Notes under the pieces: model-generated | What the model was told of the DNA's origin: nothing | Databases searched by the model: none | Seen by the model: the letters and a program-made list of their open reading frames with translations, nothing else | Shown: piece after piece, positions 7,993-24,924 of the stretch | Position numbering within the stretch: position 1 is the stretch's first letter | Layout of the letters: each line of letters starts with the position of its first letter | NCBI RefSeq assembly: GCF_009429125.1 | Contig: NZ_CP045529.1 | Span: 930,001-994,000 of the forward strand | Source of the DNA: Luteimicrobium xylanilyticum | Lineage (GTDB): Bacteria; Actinomycetota; Actinomycetes; Actinomycetales; Cellulomonadaceae | Length of the DNA stretch: 64,000 nucleotides | Reading direction: 5' to 3' | Translations under genes and position numbers: made by a program

Positions 7993-9285
7993 GTGCGAGT
8001 GCGAGGTGGGGGAGCGTTCGGTCGCCTGTGGTCGTCGATGATGGCCGGCTACCTGGCCGACGCGCTCCTGTGGACGGCGGCGCCTCTGCTCGCAGTCCGA
8101 CTCACCCAGGACCCGTTCGCGGTGTCCGCGATCTCGGCCGCGTCCTACCTCCCGTGGCTGCTGTGCGGTGTCGCGGCGGGCGTCGCAGCCGACCGGTTCG
8201 ACCGCCGTCGGCTCCTCGGCGCCACCAACCTCCTGCGGGCGGCCGTCCTGCTCGGGGCCGCCGTGCTCGTCGCTGCGGACCGCATGCCCGTGTGGGGTCT
8301 CGTCGCCCTGATCTTCGTGGTCGGCGTGCTCGAGACGGTCGTGGAGGAGGGGGACCAGGCGCTCCTGCCGCGCGTCGTGGACGTCGCGGGGCGCGACGCC
8401 GCGAACTCCCGGGTGGCTGCCGGCACCCAGGTCGCCCAGGGTCTCGTGGCGCCGTCGGCGGCGACGGCACTGCTCGTGCTGGCCGCTGGCGTGCCGTTCG
8501 TCGTCTCGGGCGTGGCGTTCGCGGTCGCCGCGGTCCTCGCGCTGCTCCTTCCGCGCGCGACCGGGCGCACGGAGCTGTCGTCGTCGCGGGGGCGGGAGGC
8601 CGGGTTCTTCCGCCAGCTCGACGACGGCGCCCGCTTCCTCTGGCGCGACCGGCCGCTCCGCACGCTCCTGCTCGTCACGACGGGCTCCGCGACGTGCCTG
8701 ACGCTCGCGCAGGCGGCGCTGGTCGTCTTCCTGGTCCGTACGTTGCGTGTCCCCGACGCGATGGTCGGGTTGTTCCTCGCGGTCGGAGCGCTCGGGAGCG
8801 TGGCGGCGTCCCTGCTGCTCGCGCGGGTCGTGCGCCGGGTCGGTCGCCCCTGGGTCATGGCGGGGTCGGCGGTCCTGTGCGGCCCCCTGCTGGTCGTGGC
8901 GGGTCTCGCCCCGGCGTCTGTCGCGGGCGTGGTCGTGGCGGCCGTCGCGTTCGCCGGTATGACGCTCGGCGTGACCGTCTGGAACTCGCTCTCGGCCTCG
9001 GTGCGCCAGAGCCGCGTCCCGGACGACCTGCTGGGAAGGGTCTCGGGCACGTGGCGGACCGTCTGCTGGGTGCTCGTGCCGCTCGTGACGCTCCTCGGTG
9101 GGATCCTGTCGCGCGTCGACCTCCGGCTCCCGCTCGTTCTCGGCGGCGGGCTCGCGACGGTCCTCGCGGTCCTCACCGCCCGTCCGGTGGCGCGTGCGGT
9201 GAGTGCCGCGGCAGGCGAGCCCGAGATGGCTCCCGTGGACGGCGCGGCCTCCGGCGAACCGGAGCTGGTGGGCGCCGCTCGCTGA
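7993..9285 (+). CDS. MFS transporter (EntS/DHA3-like drug or siderophore exporter)
   Basis: The 430-residue integral membrane protein has about 12 hydrophobic segments. The loop motif GVAAGVAADRFDRRRLL after the second helix is the MFS motif A (GxxxDRxGRR-like). The central charged loop (SSSRGREAGFFRQLDDGARFLWRD) and the overall pattern resemble the DHA3/enterobactin-exporter-like group. The substrate cannot be read from the sequence. The GTG at 7993 is preferred over an ORF start 21 codons upstream because a TACCCT -10 box lies exactly 6 nt before it. It has its own promoter and is probably not co-transcribed with the CHAT gene. It is the last gene before the rplJ leader. Confidence 0.88.
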   Translation: MRVRGGGAFGRLWSSMMAGYLADALLWTAAPLLAVRLTQDPFAVSAISAASYLPWLLCGVAAGVAADRFDRRRLLGATNLLRAAVLLGAAVLVAADRMPVWGLVALIFVVGVLETVVEEGDQALLPRVVDVAGRDAANSRVAAGTQVAQGLVAPSAATALLVLAAGVPFVVSGVAFAVAAVLALLLPRATGRTELSSSRGREAGFFRQLDDGARFLWRDRPLRTLLLVTTGSATCLTLAQAALVVFLVRTLRVPDAMVGLFLAVGALGSVAASLLLARVVRRVGRPWVMAGSAVLCGPLLVVAGLAPASVAGVVVAAVAFAGMTLGVTVWNSLSASVRQSRVPDDLLGRVSGTWRTVCWVLVPLVTLLGGILSRVDLRLPLVLGGGLATVLAVLTARPVARAVSAAAGEPEMAPVDGAASGEPELVGAAR

Positions 9286-9312
9286 GGAGGCGCGAGGCCG
9301 ACCCGACCCGGT

Positions 9313-9341
9313 TTGGTCGTCGTCGCCGCGTGCCCTACCAT
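9313..9341 (+). promoter_or_regulatory. rplJL promoter
   Basis: TTGGTC (9313-9318), a 17-bp spacer and TACCAT (9336-9341) form a good primary-sigma promoter for the rplJ leader. Confidence 0.65.
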
Positions 9342-9345
9342 GGAC

Positions 9346-9524
9346 GGGTACCCAAGACCGCAGGTCGTCGACGCCTGCCCGGAACCCGGTTCGCCGGGGG
9401 CACGGGAAGACGTCACCGAAGTCCCGCTCTCGAGCGGAGGCCGGCGCAGGTGCGAGCCTCGTGAACGGTGTCCTCACGGATGCCGATCGTTCCTGAGAGC
9501 CCCGCCCTGCGCGGGGCTCTTCTC
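9346..9524 (+). promoter_or_regulatory. Ribosomal L10-type leader with attenuator
   Basis: The about 235-nt 5' UTR of rplJ contains the conserved-looking CCAAGACCGCAGGT block (9352-9365) and a GGCGCAGGTGCGAGCC block (9442-9457) typical of actinobacterial L10 leaders. It ends with a 10-bp hairpin (9496-9505 with 9511-9520) followed by TCTCGTTT, which looks like an intrinsic terminator or attenuator. Binding of excess L10-L12 complex to such leaders is the known autoregulation. Exact folding was not computed. Confidence 0.6.
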
Positions 9525-9579
9525 GTTTCCCGGGGTTCTCGGCACGGCGCGCTGCGGCACCACCACCGGAAGGATTGCC

Positions 9580-10110
9580 ATGGCGAGGCCGGACAAGGCA
9601 GCCGCAGTTGCCGAGCTCACGGACGCGTTCCGCGAGTCGAACGCTGCCGTGCTGACCGAGTACCGCGGGCTCACCGTCGCGCAGCTCAAGACGCTGCGTC
9701 GGTCGCTCAGCGGCAACGCAACCTACGCCGTGGTGAAGAACACGCTGACCGCCATCGCGGCCAAGGAGGCCGGGGTCGACATCGCCGACGCCGACCTCGC
9801 CGGCCCGTCGGCCATCGCCTTCGTGACCGGTGACCCGGTCGAGGCGGCCAAGGGTCTGCGTGACTTCGCCAAGGCGAACCCCGCGCTCGTCATCAAGGGT
9901 GGTGTCCTCGACGGGCACGCCCTGACGAGCGACGAGGTCACCAAGCTCGCGGACCTCGAGTCCCGCGAGGTCCTGCTGGCCAAGGCGGCCGGCGCGATGA
10001 AGGCCAAGCTGTTCCAGGCTGCCTACGTCTTCACCGCGAACACCGCCCAGGCCGCCCGCGTCATCGATGCCCTGCGTCAGAAGCAGGAATCGGAGGGCGC
10101 TGCCGCCTGA
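9580..10110 (+). CDS. rplJ: 50S ribosomal protein L10 (uL10)
   Basis: uL10 anchors the L12 dimers at the base of the ribosomal stalk and recruits translational GTPases. The product is 176 residues, normal for the family, starting [13 protein letters not shown], with the RNA-binding N-terminal domain and a C-terminal helix ([21 protein letters not shown]) that binds L12. GGAAGG lies 6 nt before the ATG at 9580. It forms an operon with rplL 102 nt downstream. Expression is probably autoregulated through the preceding leader. Confidence 0.97.
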   Translation: MARPDKAAAVAELTDAFRESNAAVLTEYRGLTVAQLKTLRRSLSGNATYAVVKNTLTAIAAKEAGVDIADADLAGPSAIAFVTGDPVEAAKGLRDFAKANPALVIKGGVLDGHALTSDEVTKLADLESREVLLAKAAGAMKAKLFQAAYVFTANTAQAARVIDALRQKQESEGAAA

Positions 10111-10164
10111 TCCGTGCACCCGCACGGACCAGCTCAGCGCACGCACAACCCCCTGCTTCTGGCG

Positions 10165-10180
10165 GGCCCGGCACCGGGCC
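10165..10180 (+). other. Short hairpin in the rplJ-rplL spacer
   Basis: GGCCCGG (10165-10171) pairs with CCGGGCC (10174-10180). It lies between rplJ and rplL, where RNA processing or differential expression of the multi-copy L12 is often set. The loop is very tight, and no U-tract follows. Confidence 0.35.
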
Positions 10181-10212
10181 GCTGACGAGCACTGAACGAA
10201 AGGAACGCCATC

Positions 10213-10605
10213 ATGGCGAAGCTCAGCACCGACGAGCTCATCGAGCAGTTCAAGGGCCTGACCCTCATCGAGCTCAACGAGTTCGTGAAGGCCTTCGAGG
10301 AGACCTTCGAGGTCACCGCCGCCGCCCCCGCCGCCGTCGCGGTCGCCCCTGTTGCCGGCGGTGCCGGTGGAGAGGCCGCCGCCGAGGAGGAGAAGGACGA
10401 GTTCGACGTCATCCTCGAGGCCGCCGGCGACAAGAAGATCCAGGTCATCAAGGAGGTGCGCGCCCTCACGTCCCTCGGCCTGAAGGAGGCCAAGGACCTC
10501 GTGGACGGCGCCCCGAAGCCCGTCCTGGAGGGTGCGAACAAGGAGACCGCGGAGAAGGCCAAGGCTGCCCTCGAGGGCGCCGGCGCCACCGTCACCCTCA
10601 AGTGA
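10213..10605 (+). CDS. rplL: 50S ribosomal protein L7/L12 (bL12)
   Basis: bL12 is the flexible stalk protein that stimulates GTP hydrolysis by EF-Tu and EF-G. The 130-residue product has an N-terminal dimerisation region, an Ala/Pro/Val/Gly hinge (about residues 36-60) and the conserved C-terminal domain with [29 protein letters not shown] precedes the ATG at 10213. It is the last gene of the rplJL unit, followed by a strong terminator. Confidence 0.97.
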   Translation: MAKLSTDELIEQFKGLTLIELNEFVKAFEETFEVTAAAPAAVAVAPVAGGAGGEAAAEEEKDEFDVILEAAGDKKIQVIKEVRALTSLGLKEAKDLVDGAPKPVLEGANKETAEKAKAALEGAGATVTLK

Positions 10606-10668
10606 TCACTCTTTCGTGATCTCGGCCCCGTCGCCCGGGGCTGCTGAGGGCGGTTCGCGAACCGTCGC

Positions 10669-10702
10669 ACGAGGCCCCCACCCGTCCGGGTGGGGGCCTC
10701 GT
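10669..10702 (+). terminator. Terminator after rplL
   Basis: 15-bp perfect hairpin, 10669-10683 with 10688-10702, four-base loop GTCC. It has no long U-run, as is common in actinobacteria. Confidence 0.75.
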
Positions 10703-11112
10703 CGTGTCCCGGGACCGGGCGCCGTCGTGCACAGGTCGGCGTGGCCGACTTCACGAACCGGGGGACCGTGTGCCACGATGTCGGGGCCGGCATGGCCTGG
10801 CGCACCAGCAGGACAGCGACGTGCGGCCAGGCCGGCGGTAGGAGACACGGTGCGCGTGGGGGCGTCAGAGCGGTCGGGGGAACGCAGGCAACACCGTGGT
10901 TGATGCGTCGGACGAAGAGGCCCGACGACAGGGGCTGGACCTGGAGGCAACTTCCGGGTATGCTAGCGCTTTGCGCTGTCCTGTGCCCCCGATCTCAGAT
11001 ACCCCTCGACCTTCCGGCGACGTACGTGCGCGTCGCGCTGCGGTCGAGGCGGCGGTGATCGATCCCGGCCCGGCGGTGCAGCGTTCTTTCGATCTGCAGG
11101 GAAGGACCCCTC
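10703..11112 (+). other. rpoB upstream region and long leader
   Basis: This 410-bp stretch has no supported gene. It contains a 12-bp hairpin (10794-10805 with 10821-10833, one bulged G), a putative rpoB promoter (10935-10964) and about 145 nt of 5' UTR. Just after the -10 box, AGCGC-TTT-GCGCT forms a small hairpin (10965-10977). Confidence 0.55.
10935..10964 (+). promoter_or_regulatory. Putative rpoBC promoter
   Basis: TATGCT (10959-10964) is a good -10 box preceded, 18 bp upstream, by a weak CTGGAC -35. The region around the -10 box resembles rpoB upstream regions of other actinobacteria as recalled, not searched. Confidence 0.5.
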
Positions 11113-14622
<3,510 letters not shown>

Positions 14623-14752
14623 CGAACGCGACCCGGCCGTGCGCCGTCCTGCACGACGCCCGGCCGGGCCGCCCCCACTGCTCCAGACATTCCCTGCACT
14701 GTTCACCACCGGGGCCGACGGCCCCACGGTGAGACGAAGGAAGTAGGAAACC

Positions 14753-18622
<3,870 letters not shown>

Positions 18623-18640
18623 CGTCGACCCGTCATCACC

Positions 18641-18674
18641 CCGAGGGGCCTGCCGCGCGCGGTGGGCCCCTCGG
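18641..18674 (+). terminator. Terminator after rpoBC
   Basis: 10-bp GC-rich stem, 18641-18650 with 18665-18674, in a short convergence-free gap after the rpoC stop. Confidence 0.7.
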
Positions 18675-19086
18675 GCGCGTCCGGGACGCCTCCCGGGCTC
18701 CGGACGCACGTGCACGCGCCGGCCGCCGTCGGGTAGGGTTTCCCGCTCTTTGACGCGGCTTGCACGGGCACGTAGACTTGACGACTGTTGCCCGCGCCGT
18801 CGGGCCTGCTCTGATGCACCAGGGTGATCGGGACGATCTCGGATCGGTCCCTGACCGCTCGCCGACCTCGTCGGCGGCACCCGGTGCCCACTCGGAACCG
18901 GGTCTGATGTGAGTGCGCGGGCGATCTGCTCCGCCGGCCCGGCCGTCGCGGACAGACCATCGGGCCGGTGGAAAGTGGCTGTAGCAGCACCTGAGGTGCT
19001 GCTGGCGCCTCTTGCTGCCGGCGCCCCAGACACAGACCACTGTCGAGGCAGCCGCCTCGAGCAGCTCGAGAAGACACGGAGACGTA
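18675..19086 (+). other. str operon promoter and leader region
   Basis: There is no supported gene in these 412 bp. They contain a consensus-like promoter at 18750-18778 and about 300 nt of 5' UTR. The leader includes a nearly perfect palindrome AGCAGCACCT-G-AGGTGCTGCT at 18983-19003, about 85 nt before rpsL. The palindrome may be an RNA hairpin involved in S7- or S12-type feedback, or a protein operator; neither is established. Confidence 0.5.
18750..18778 (+). promoter_or_regulatory. str operon promoter
   Basis: TTGACG (18750-18755), 17-bp spacer, TAGACT (18773-18778). This is the best primary-sigma promoter match in the window. Confidence 0.75.
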
Positions 19087-19461
19087 GTGCCTACGATCCA
19101 GCAGCTCGTCCGCAAGGGGCGGACATCGAAGGCGTCGAAGTCCAAGACGCCCGCGCTCAAGGGTTCGCCCCAGCGCCGCGGTGTGTGCACGCGCGTGTAC
19201 ACCACCACCCCGAAGAAGCCGAACTCCGCGCTCCGCAAGGTCGCGCGCGTCAAGCTGTCCTCGGGCATCGAGGTCACGGCCTACATCCCCGGTGTCGGCC
19301 ACAACCTGCAGGAGCACTCGATCGTGCTCGTCCGCGGTGGCCGTGTGAAGGACCTCCCGGGTGTCCGCTACAAGATCGTGCGCGGCGCGCTCGACACGCA
19401 GGGCGTGAAGAACCGCAAGCAGGCGCGCAGCCGCTACGGCGCGAAGAAGGAGAAGGCCTGA
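19087..19461 (+). CDS. rpsL: 30S ribosomal protein S12 (uS12)
   Basis: uS12 controls decoding accuracy at the A site. The 124-residue product has normal length. Lys43 and Lys88, the usual sites of streptomycin-resistance changes, are both lysine, as in sensitive strains. The GTG at 19087 gives the canonical [11 protein letters not shown] start; an upstream in-frame ATG would add 25 unrelated residues. The stop overlaps the rpsG ATG by one base (TGATG). Confidence 0.97.
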   Translation: MPTIQQLVRKGRTSKASKSKTPALKGSPQRRGVCTRVYTTTPKKPNSALRKVARVKLSSGIEVTAYIPGVGHNLQEHSIVLVRGGRVKDLPGVRYKIVRGALDTQGVKNRKQARSRYGAKKEKA

Positions 19462-19931
19462 TGCCTCGTAAGGGTCCGGCCCCCAAGCGGCCGCTCGTCG
19501 TCGACCCCGTCTACGGGTCGCCCATCGTCACCCAGCTCGTCAACAAGGTCCTGCGCGACGGCAAGAAGTCGACCGCCGAGGCCATCGTCTACGGCGCCCT
19601 CGAGGGCGTCCGGGCGAAGACCGACCAGGACCCGGTCGTCGTGCTCAAGCGCGCGCTCGACAACGTCCGTCCGGCCCTCGAGGTCAAGTCCCGCCGCGTC
19701 GGCGGTGCGACCTACCAGGTGCCGATCGAGGTCCGTCCCGCGCGCTCGACCACGCTCGCGCTGCGCTGGCTCACCGACTACTCGCGCGCTCGCCGTGAGA
19801 AGACGATGACCGAGCGTCTGACGAACGAGATCCTCGACGCCTCGAACGGCCTCGGTGCCGCGGTCAAGCGCCGCGAGGACATGCACAAGATGGCCGACTC
19901 GAACAAGGCCTTCGCGCACTACCGCTGGTGA
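19461..19931 (+). CDS. rpsG: 30S ribosomal protein S7 (uS7)
   Basis: uS7 nucleates assembly of the 30S head and contacts E-site tRNA. The 156-residue product starts [12 protein letters not shown] and has the conserved [14 protein letters not shown] segment. It is coupled to rpsL by a 1-nt overlap. A hairpin without U-tract lies in the 105-nt spacer to fusA. Confidence 0.97.
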   Translation: MPRKGPAPKRPLVVDPVYGSPIVTQLVNKVLRDGKKSTAEAIVYGALEGVRAKTDQDPVVVLKRALDNVRPALEVKSRRVGGATYQVPIEVRPARSTTLALRWLTDYSRARREKTMTERLTNEILDASNGLGAAVKRREDMHKMADSNKAFAHYRW

Positions 19932-19941
19932 GCCGGTCGCT

Positions 19942-19968
19942 GCCGGCCCCGGAGAACCCGGGGCCGGC
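19942..19968 (+). terminator. Possible attenuator between rpsG and fusA
   Basis: 11-bp stem, 19942-19952 with 19958-19968, loop AGAAC, no U-tract. It may reduce read-through or mark processing, since the three genes are normally one operon. Confidence 0.35.
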
Positions 19969-20036
19969 GGCGCTGCTGCCCGCTCCTGCCCTTTCCCGGG
20001 CGCCCCACCCTCCCACCTGACAAGGGGTTCACCACC

Positions 20037-22154
20037 GTGGCACTTGACGTGCTGACCGACCTGAAGAAGGTCCGCAACATCGGCATCATGGCCCACATCG
20101 ATGCCGGGAAGACGACGACGACCGAGCGGATCCTGTACTACACGGGCGTCAACTACAAGATCGGTGAGACGCACGACGGTGCGTCGACGACCGACTGGAT
20201 GGAGCAGGAGCAGGAGCGTGGCATCACGATCACGTCTGCTGCTGTGACCGCGTTCTGGAACAAGGGCACGGCGAACGAGACGCAGATCAACGTCATCGAC
20301 ACGCCGGGTCACGTGGACTTCACGGTCGAGGTCGAGCGCTCGCTGCGCGTCCTCGACGGCGCGGTCGCCGTCTTCGACGGCAAGGAGGGCGTGGAGCCCC
20401 AGTCCGAGACGGTGTGGCGCCAGGCGGACAAGTACGAGGTCCCCCGCATCTGCTTCGTCAACAAGATGGACAAGCTCGGCGCGGACTTCTACTTCACCGT
20501 CGACACGATTATCAACCGCCTCAAGGCGAAGCCGCTGGTCATCCAGCTCCCGATCGGTTCGGAGAACGACTTCATCGGCGTCGTCGACCTGGTCGAGATG
20601 CGCGCGCTCGTGTGGCGCGGCGAGACCCAGATGGGCGCGAAGTACGACATCGAGGAGATCCCGGCCGACCTCGCCGACAAGGCGGAGCAGTACCGCAACG
20701 AGCTCCTCGAGGCCGTCGCCGAGACCGACGACGAGCTGCTCGAGAAGTTCCTCGGTGGTGAGGAGCTCACGGTCGCCGAGATCAAGGCCGGCATCCGCAA
20801 GCTCACCATCGCCGGCGAGGCGTTCCCGGTGCTGTGCGGCTCGGCGTTCAAGAACAAGGGCGTCCAGCCCATGCTCGACGCCGTGGTCGACTACCTCCCG
20901 TCGCCCCTCGACGTCCCGGCCATCCAGGGCCACGACGTCAAGGACCCCGAGGTCGTCGTCGAGCGTCACGCGGACGCGACGGAGCCGTTCTCGGCCCTCG
21001 CGTTCAAGATCGCCGCGCACCCGTTCTTCGGCAAGCTCACCTTCATCCGCGTCTACTCGGGCAAGGTGACGCAGGGCGCCCAGGTCGTGAACTCGACCAA
21101 GGGCAAGAAGGAGCGCATCGGGAAGATCTTCCAGATGCACGCCAACAAGGAGAACCCCGTCGACGAGGCGACCGCCGGTCACATCTACGCGTTCATCGGT
21201 CTCAAGGACGTCACCACCGGTGACACCCTGTCCGACCCGAACGCGCAGGTCATCCTCGAGTCGATGACGTTCCCGGAGCCGGTCATCGACGTGGCCATCG
21301 AGCCGAAGACGAAGGCCGACCAGGAGAAGCTCTCCACGGCGATCCAGAAGCTCGCCGAGGAGGACCCGACGTTCCGGGTCAAGCTCGACGAGGAGACCGG
21401 CCAGACCGTCATCGGCGGCATGGGCGAGCTCCACCTCGACATCCTCGTCGACCGCATGCGTCGCGAGTTCAAGGTCGAGGCGAACGTCGGCAAGCCGCAG
21501 GTCGCGTACCGCGAGACGATCCGCCGCACGGTGGAGAAGGTCGACTACACGCACAAGAAGCAGACCGGTGGCTCGGGCCAGTTCGCCAAGGTCCAGGTGA
21601 CCTTCGAGCCGCTCGACACGGCCGAGGGCGAGCTCTACGAGTTCAACAACGCCGTGACCGGTGGTCGCATCCCGCGCGAGTACATCCCGTCCGTCGACGC
21701 CGGCATCCAGTCGGCGCTGCAGCAGGGCGTCCTCGCGGGCTTCCCGCTCGTGGGCGTCAAGGCCACGCTGCTCGACGGCGCCTACCACGAGGTCGACTCG
21801 TCCGAGATGGCGTTCAAGATCGCCGGCTCGATGGTCCTCAAGGAGGGCGTCAAGCGGGCGGACCCGGCTCTGCTCGAGCCGATCATGGCCGTCGAGGTGC
21901 GCACGCCCGAGGAGTACATGGGCGACGTCATCGGCGACATCAACTCCCGTCGAGGCATGATCCAGTCGATGGAGGACGCCACCGGCGTCAAGGTCGTCCG
22001 TGCCCAGGTGCCGCTGTCGGAGATGTTCGGCTACATCGGTGACCTGCGTTCCAAGACGCAGGGTCGCGCGGTGTACTCGATGCAGTTCGACAGCTACGCC
22101 GAGGTTCCCCGGAACGTCGCGGACGAGATCATCAAGAAGACCCGGGGCGAGTGA
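20037..22154 (+). CDS. fusA: Elongation factor G
   Basis: EF-G is the GTPase that drives ribosomal translocation and recycling. The 705-residue product has the G1 loop [13 protein letters not shown] near residue 18, the switch and effector region [19 protein letters not shown] and NKMDKLGAD, followed by domains II-V. The GTG at 20037 is preceded by AAGGGG. It is the third gene of the str operon, with tuf 88 nt downstream. Confidence 0.98.
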   Translation: MALDVLTDLKKVRNIGIMAHIDAGKTTTTERILYYTGVNYKIGETHDGASTTDWMEQEQERGITITSAAVTAFWNKGTANETQINVIDTPGHVDFTVEVERSLRVLDGAVAVFDGKEGVEPQSETVWRQADKYEVPRICFVNKMDKLGADFYFTVDTIINRLKAKPLVIQLPIGSENDFIGVVDLVEMRALVWRGETQMGAKYDIEEIPADLADKAEQYRNELLEAVAETDDELLEKFLGGEELTVAEIKAGIRKLTIAGEAFPVLCGSAFKNKGVQPMLDAVVDYLPSPLDVPAIQGHDVKDPEVVVERHADATEPFSALAFKIAAHPFFGKLTFIRVYSGKVTQGAQVVNSTKGKKERIGKIFQMHANKENPVDEATAGHIYAFIGLKDVTTGDTLSDPNAQVILESMTFPEPVIDVAIEPKTKADQEKLSTAIQKLAEEDPTFRVKLDEETGQTVIGGMGELHLDILVDRMRREFKVEANVGKPQVAYRETIRRTVEKVDYTHKKQTGGSGQFAKVQVTFEPLDTAEGELYEFNNAVTGGRIPREYIPSVDAGIQSALQQGVLAGFPLVGVKATLLDGAYHEVDSSEMAFKIAGSMVLKEGVKRADPALLEPIMAVEVRTPEEYMGDVIGDINSRRGMIQSMEDATGVKVVRAQVPLSEMFGYIGDLRSKTQGRAVYSMQFDSYAEVPRNVADEIIKKTRGE

Positions 22155-22174
22155 GTCCCCACAGGTCGACCACC

Positions 22175-22180
22175 TAGAAT
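22175..22180 (+). promoter_or_regulatory. Candidate tuf-specific -10 box
   Basis: TAGAAT lies in the fusA-tuf spacer, 63 nt before the tuf start. No clear -35 hexamer is present at the normal distance. A separate tuf promoter is known in other bacteria. Confidence 0.35.
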
Positions 22181-22242
22181 CACCACATCAACCTGTAGCG
22201 ACGCGCTCCGGCGCACCTACCCCGAGTCCCAGGAGGACCCCA

Positions 22243-23439
22243 GTGGCTAAGGCCAAGTTCGAGCGGACCAAGCCGCACGTCAACATCGGCACGATCGGTC
22301 ACGTCGACCACGGCAAGACGACGCTGACGGCGGCCATCTCGAAGACGCTCGCGGACACGTACCCCGACCTGCCGGCGAACGTGCAGCGCAACTTCGACGA
22401 GATCGACGCGGCTCCCGAGGAGAAGCAGCGCGGTATCACGATCAACATCGCGCACATCGAGTACGAGACGCCGAAGCGCCACTACGCGCACGTCGACGCC
22501 CCGGGTCACGCCGACTACATCAAGAACATGATCACCGGTGCCGCCCAGATGGACGGCGCGATCCTCGTGGTCGCCGCGACCGACGGCCCGATGGCCCAGA
22601 CGCGTGAGCACGTCCTGCTCGCCCGTCAGGTCGGCGTGCCCTACCTGCTCGTGGCGCTCAACAAGTCCGACATGGTCGACGACGAGGAGATCCTCGAGCT
22701 CGTCGAGATGGAGGTCCGTGAGCTCCTCTCCTCGCAGGGCTTCGACGGCGACGACGCGCCGGTCGTGCGCGTGTCCGGCCTGAAGGCGCTCGAGGGCGAC
22801 CCCGAGTGGACCAAGAAGGTCCTCGAGCTCATGGAGGCCGTGGACGAGAACGTCCCCGAGCCCGTCCGCGAGCTGGACAAGCCGTTCCTGATGCCGATCG
22901 AGGACGTCTTCACGATCACCGGTCGTGGCACCGTCGTCACCGGCAAGGTCGAGCGTGGCACGCTCGCCATCAACTCCGAGGTCGAGATCGTCGGCATCCG
23001 GAACCCGCAGAAGACCACGGTCACCGGCATCGAGACGTTCCACAAGCAGATGGACGAGGCGCAGGCCGGCGACAACACCGGTCTCCTGCTCCGCGGCATC
23101 AAGCGCGAGGACGTCGAGCGCGGCCAGGTCGTCGTGAAGCCGGGTTCGATCACGCCGCACACCAACTTCGAGGCTCAGGTCTACATCCTGGGCAAGGACG
23201 AGGGCGGCCGTCACAACCCGTTCTACTCGAACTACCGTCCGCAGTTCTACTTCCGGACCACGGACGTCACCGGCGTCATCACGCTGCCCGAGGGCACCGA
23301 GATGGTCATGCCCGGCGACAACACCGAGATGACGGTCGAGCTCATCCAGCCGATCGCCATGGAGGAGGGCCTCGGCTTCGCCATCCGTGAGGGTGGCCGC
23401 ACCGTGGGCTCGGGCCGTGTCACCAAGATCCTCAAGTGA
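22243..23439 (+). CDS. tuf: Elongation factor Tu
   Basis: EF-Tu delivers aminoacyl-tRNA to the ribosome. The 398-residue product starts [16 protein letters not shown] and has [10 protein letters not shown], a switch I region [24 protein letters not shown] and NKSD. The GTG at 22243 follows AGGAGG (22231-22236). An ORF start 81 codons upstream lies inside fusA and is rejected. Only this copy is in the window. A strong terminator follows. Confidence 0.98.
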   Translation: MAKAKFERTKPHVNIGTIGHVDHGKTTLTAAISKTLADTYPDLPANVQRNFDEIDAAPEEKQRGITINIAHIEYETPKRHYAHVDAPGHADYIKNMITGAAQMDGAILVVAATDGPMAQTREHVLLARQVGVPYLLVALNKSDMVDDEEILELVEMEVRELLSSQGFDGDDAPVVRVSGLKALEGDPEWTKKVLELMEAVDENVPEPVRELDKPFLMPIEDVFTITGRGTVVTGKVERGTLAINSEVEIVGIRNPQKTTVTGIETFHKQMDEAQAGDNTGLLLRGIKREDVERGQVVVKPGSITPHTNFEAQVYILGKDEGGRHNPFYSNYRPQFYFRTTDVTGVITLPEGTEMVMPGDNTEMTVELIQPIAMEEGLGFAIREGGRTVGSGRVTKILK

Positions 23440-23498
23440 TCTGAGCTGACGTGATCTGACCGGGATCGCGCGGGCCTCTGCCCGTGCTCCGGTGGTTC

Positions 23499-23539
23499 CA
23501 CGAGGGCCCCGGCACCGTTCGTGTGCCGGGGCCCTCGTG
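23499..23539 (+). terminator. Terminator after tuf
   Basis: 17-bp perfect stem, 23499-23515 with 23523-23539, loop CGTTCGT. Confidence 0.85.
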
Positions 23540-23919
23540 CGCCGACGGACGTCACACCACGCCGATTGGCGTCGACGGCGGTCCGTATGGCAGACTAGTC
23601 AAGTTGCCTGTTACAGGTGCGCTCCTTCATGTATCGAACAGTGTGTTGAACCGCGATGGCGGGTCCTTGGGACCAAGCCGGGCGCCGACTCTGCTGGACG
23701 ATGCAGATCGAGCCCCGTGGAACACATGTTTCGAGCAGGCGAGCGCACGTTGAGGGACGTCGTCGCAGCCTTGGGCCTGAGCCCGGGGGAGCGTGACACC
23801 CGACAACCACGGCCCCGGTACCCAGGTGGTATGCGCCGAGGCGCGTCGCACAAAGCGACACGCCCGAGCGCGGGGGTCGGACAGACATAGCGGTTCGAGA
23901 GAGAGAGTCAGACGACGCC
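23540..23919 (+). promoter_or_regulatory. S10 operon promoter and long leader
   Basis: There is no supported gene in these 380 bp. The base composition is visibly less GC-rich than the flanking genes. Sequence around 23566-23601 (TTGGCG, TATGGCAGACTAGTC) is the most promoter-like, but hexamer spacing is not ideal. The remaining 320 nt would be a long 5' UTR ending in the rpsJ start. It includes small inverted repeats such as CTTGGGACCAAG (23667-23678). Confidence 0.4.
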
Positions 23920-24228
23920 ATGGCGGGACAGAAGATCCGCATCCGGCTCAAGTCCTACGACCACGAGGTCATCGACAGTTCGGCGCGCAAGATCGTCGAC
24001 ACGGTGACCCGCGCTGGTGCGACGGTCGTGGGTCCGGTGCCGCTGCCGACCGAGAAGAACGTGTTCGTCGTGATCCGGTCGCCTCACAAGTACAAGGACA
24101 GCCGCGAGCACTTCGAGATGCGGACGCACAAGCGTCTCATCGACATCATCGACCCCACGCCGAAGGCGGTGGACTCGCTCATGCGACTCGACCTGCCGGC
24201 CGACGTGAACATCGAGATCAAGCTCTGA
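23920..24228 (+). CDS. rpsJ: 30S ribosomal protein S10 (uS10)
   Basis: uS10 sits in the 30S head and also acts as NusE in transcription antitermination. The 102-residue product is normal ([19 protein letters not shown]). It is the first gene of the S10-spc-alpha supercluster, after a long leader. rplC follows 19 nt after its stop. Confidence 0.97.
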   Translation: MAGQKIRIRLKSYDHEVIDSSARKIVDTVTRAGATVVGPVPLPTEKNVFVVIRSPHKYKDSREHFEMRTHKRLIDIIDPTPKAVDSLMRLDLPADVNIEIKL

Positions 24229-24247
24229 GGCTGGGGAGGAGACGACA

Positions 24248-24919
24248 ATGACCACCCAGCAGAACGAGCGCGCCGTCAAGGCCGTCCTCGGCACCAAGCT
24301 CGGCATGACCCAGACCTGGGACGAGAACGGGCGCCTCGTGCCCGTGACCGTCGTCCAGGTCGGGGCGAACGTCGTGACCCAGGTGCGGACGCAGGACGCG
24401 GACGGCTACAGCGCCGTCCAGCTCGCCTTCGGCCAGATCGACCCGCGCAAGGTGACGCAGCCCCTCAAGGGGCACTTCGAGAAGGCCGGCGTCACGCCGC
24501 GCCGCCACGTCGCCGAGGTCCGCACGCCGGACGCCGCCGAGTACCAGCTCGGCCAGGAGCTCACCGCCGAGGTGTTCGACGCCGGCCAGCTGGTCGACGT
24601 CGTGGGCACCACGAAGGGCAAGGGCACCGCGGGCGTCATGAAGCGTCATGGCTTCAAGGGCGTCAGCGCCTCGCACGGTTCGCACCGCAACCACCGCAAG
24701 CCCGGCTCGATCGGCGGGGCGTCCACCCCGTCGCGCGTCTTCAAGGGCCTGCGCATGGCCGGTCGGATGGGCCACGCCCGTCAGACCACCCAGAACCTGA
24801 CCGTCTACAAGGTCGACGCCGACAAGGGCCTGCTGCTCGTCAAGGGTGCCGTGCCCGGCCCCAAGGGTGGCGTCGTCCTCGTCCGGACCGCGGCCAAGAG
24901 CGCCGTGAAGGAGGCCTGA
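24248..24919 (+). CDS. rplC: 50S ribosomal protein L3 (uL3)
   Basis: uL3 is an early 23S rRNA assembly protein reaching toward the peptidyl transferase centre. The 223-residue product has [12 protein letters not shown] near the N-terminus and the long loop motif [32 protein letters not shown] precedes the ATG at 24248. rplD starts 6 nt later. Confidence 0.97.
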   Translation: MTTQQNERAVKAVLGTKLGMTQTWDENGRLVPVTVVQVGANVVTQVRTQDADGYSAVQLAFGQIDPRKVTQPLKGHFEKAGVTPRRHVAEVRTPDAAEYQLGQELTAEVFDAGQLVDVVGTTKGKGTAGVMKRHGFKGVSASHGSHRNHRKPGSIGGASTPSRVFKGLRMAGRMGHARQTTQNLTVYKVDADKGLLLVKGAVPGPKGGVVLVRTAAKSAVKEA

Positions 24920-24924
24920 CCGTC

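Noticed and set aside
7819-10146. 775-residue minus-strand frame covering the MFS gene and rplJ
   Set aside because: It crosses a promoter, a leader and two real genes and shows only charged low-complexity sequence.
19434-21788. 784-residue minus-strand frame opposite rpsG and fusA
   Set aside because: Antisense of fusA; amino acid pattern mirrors the sense codons.
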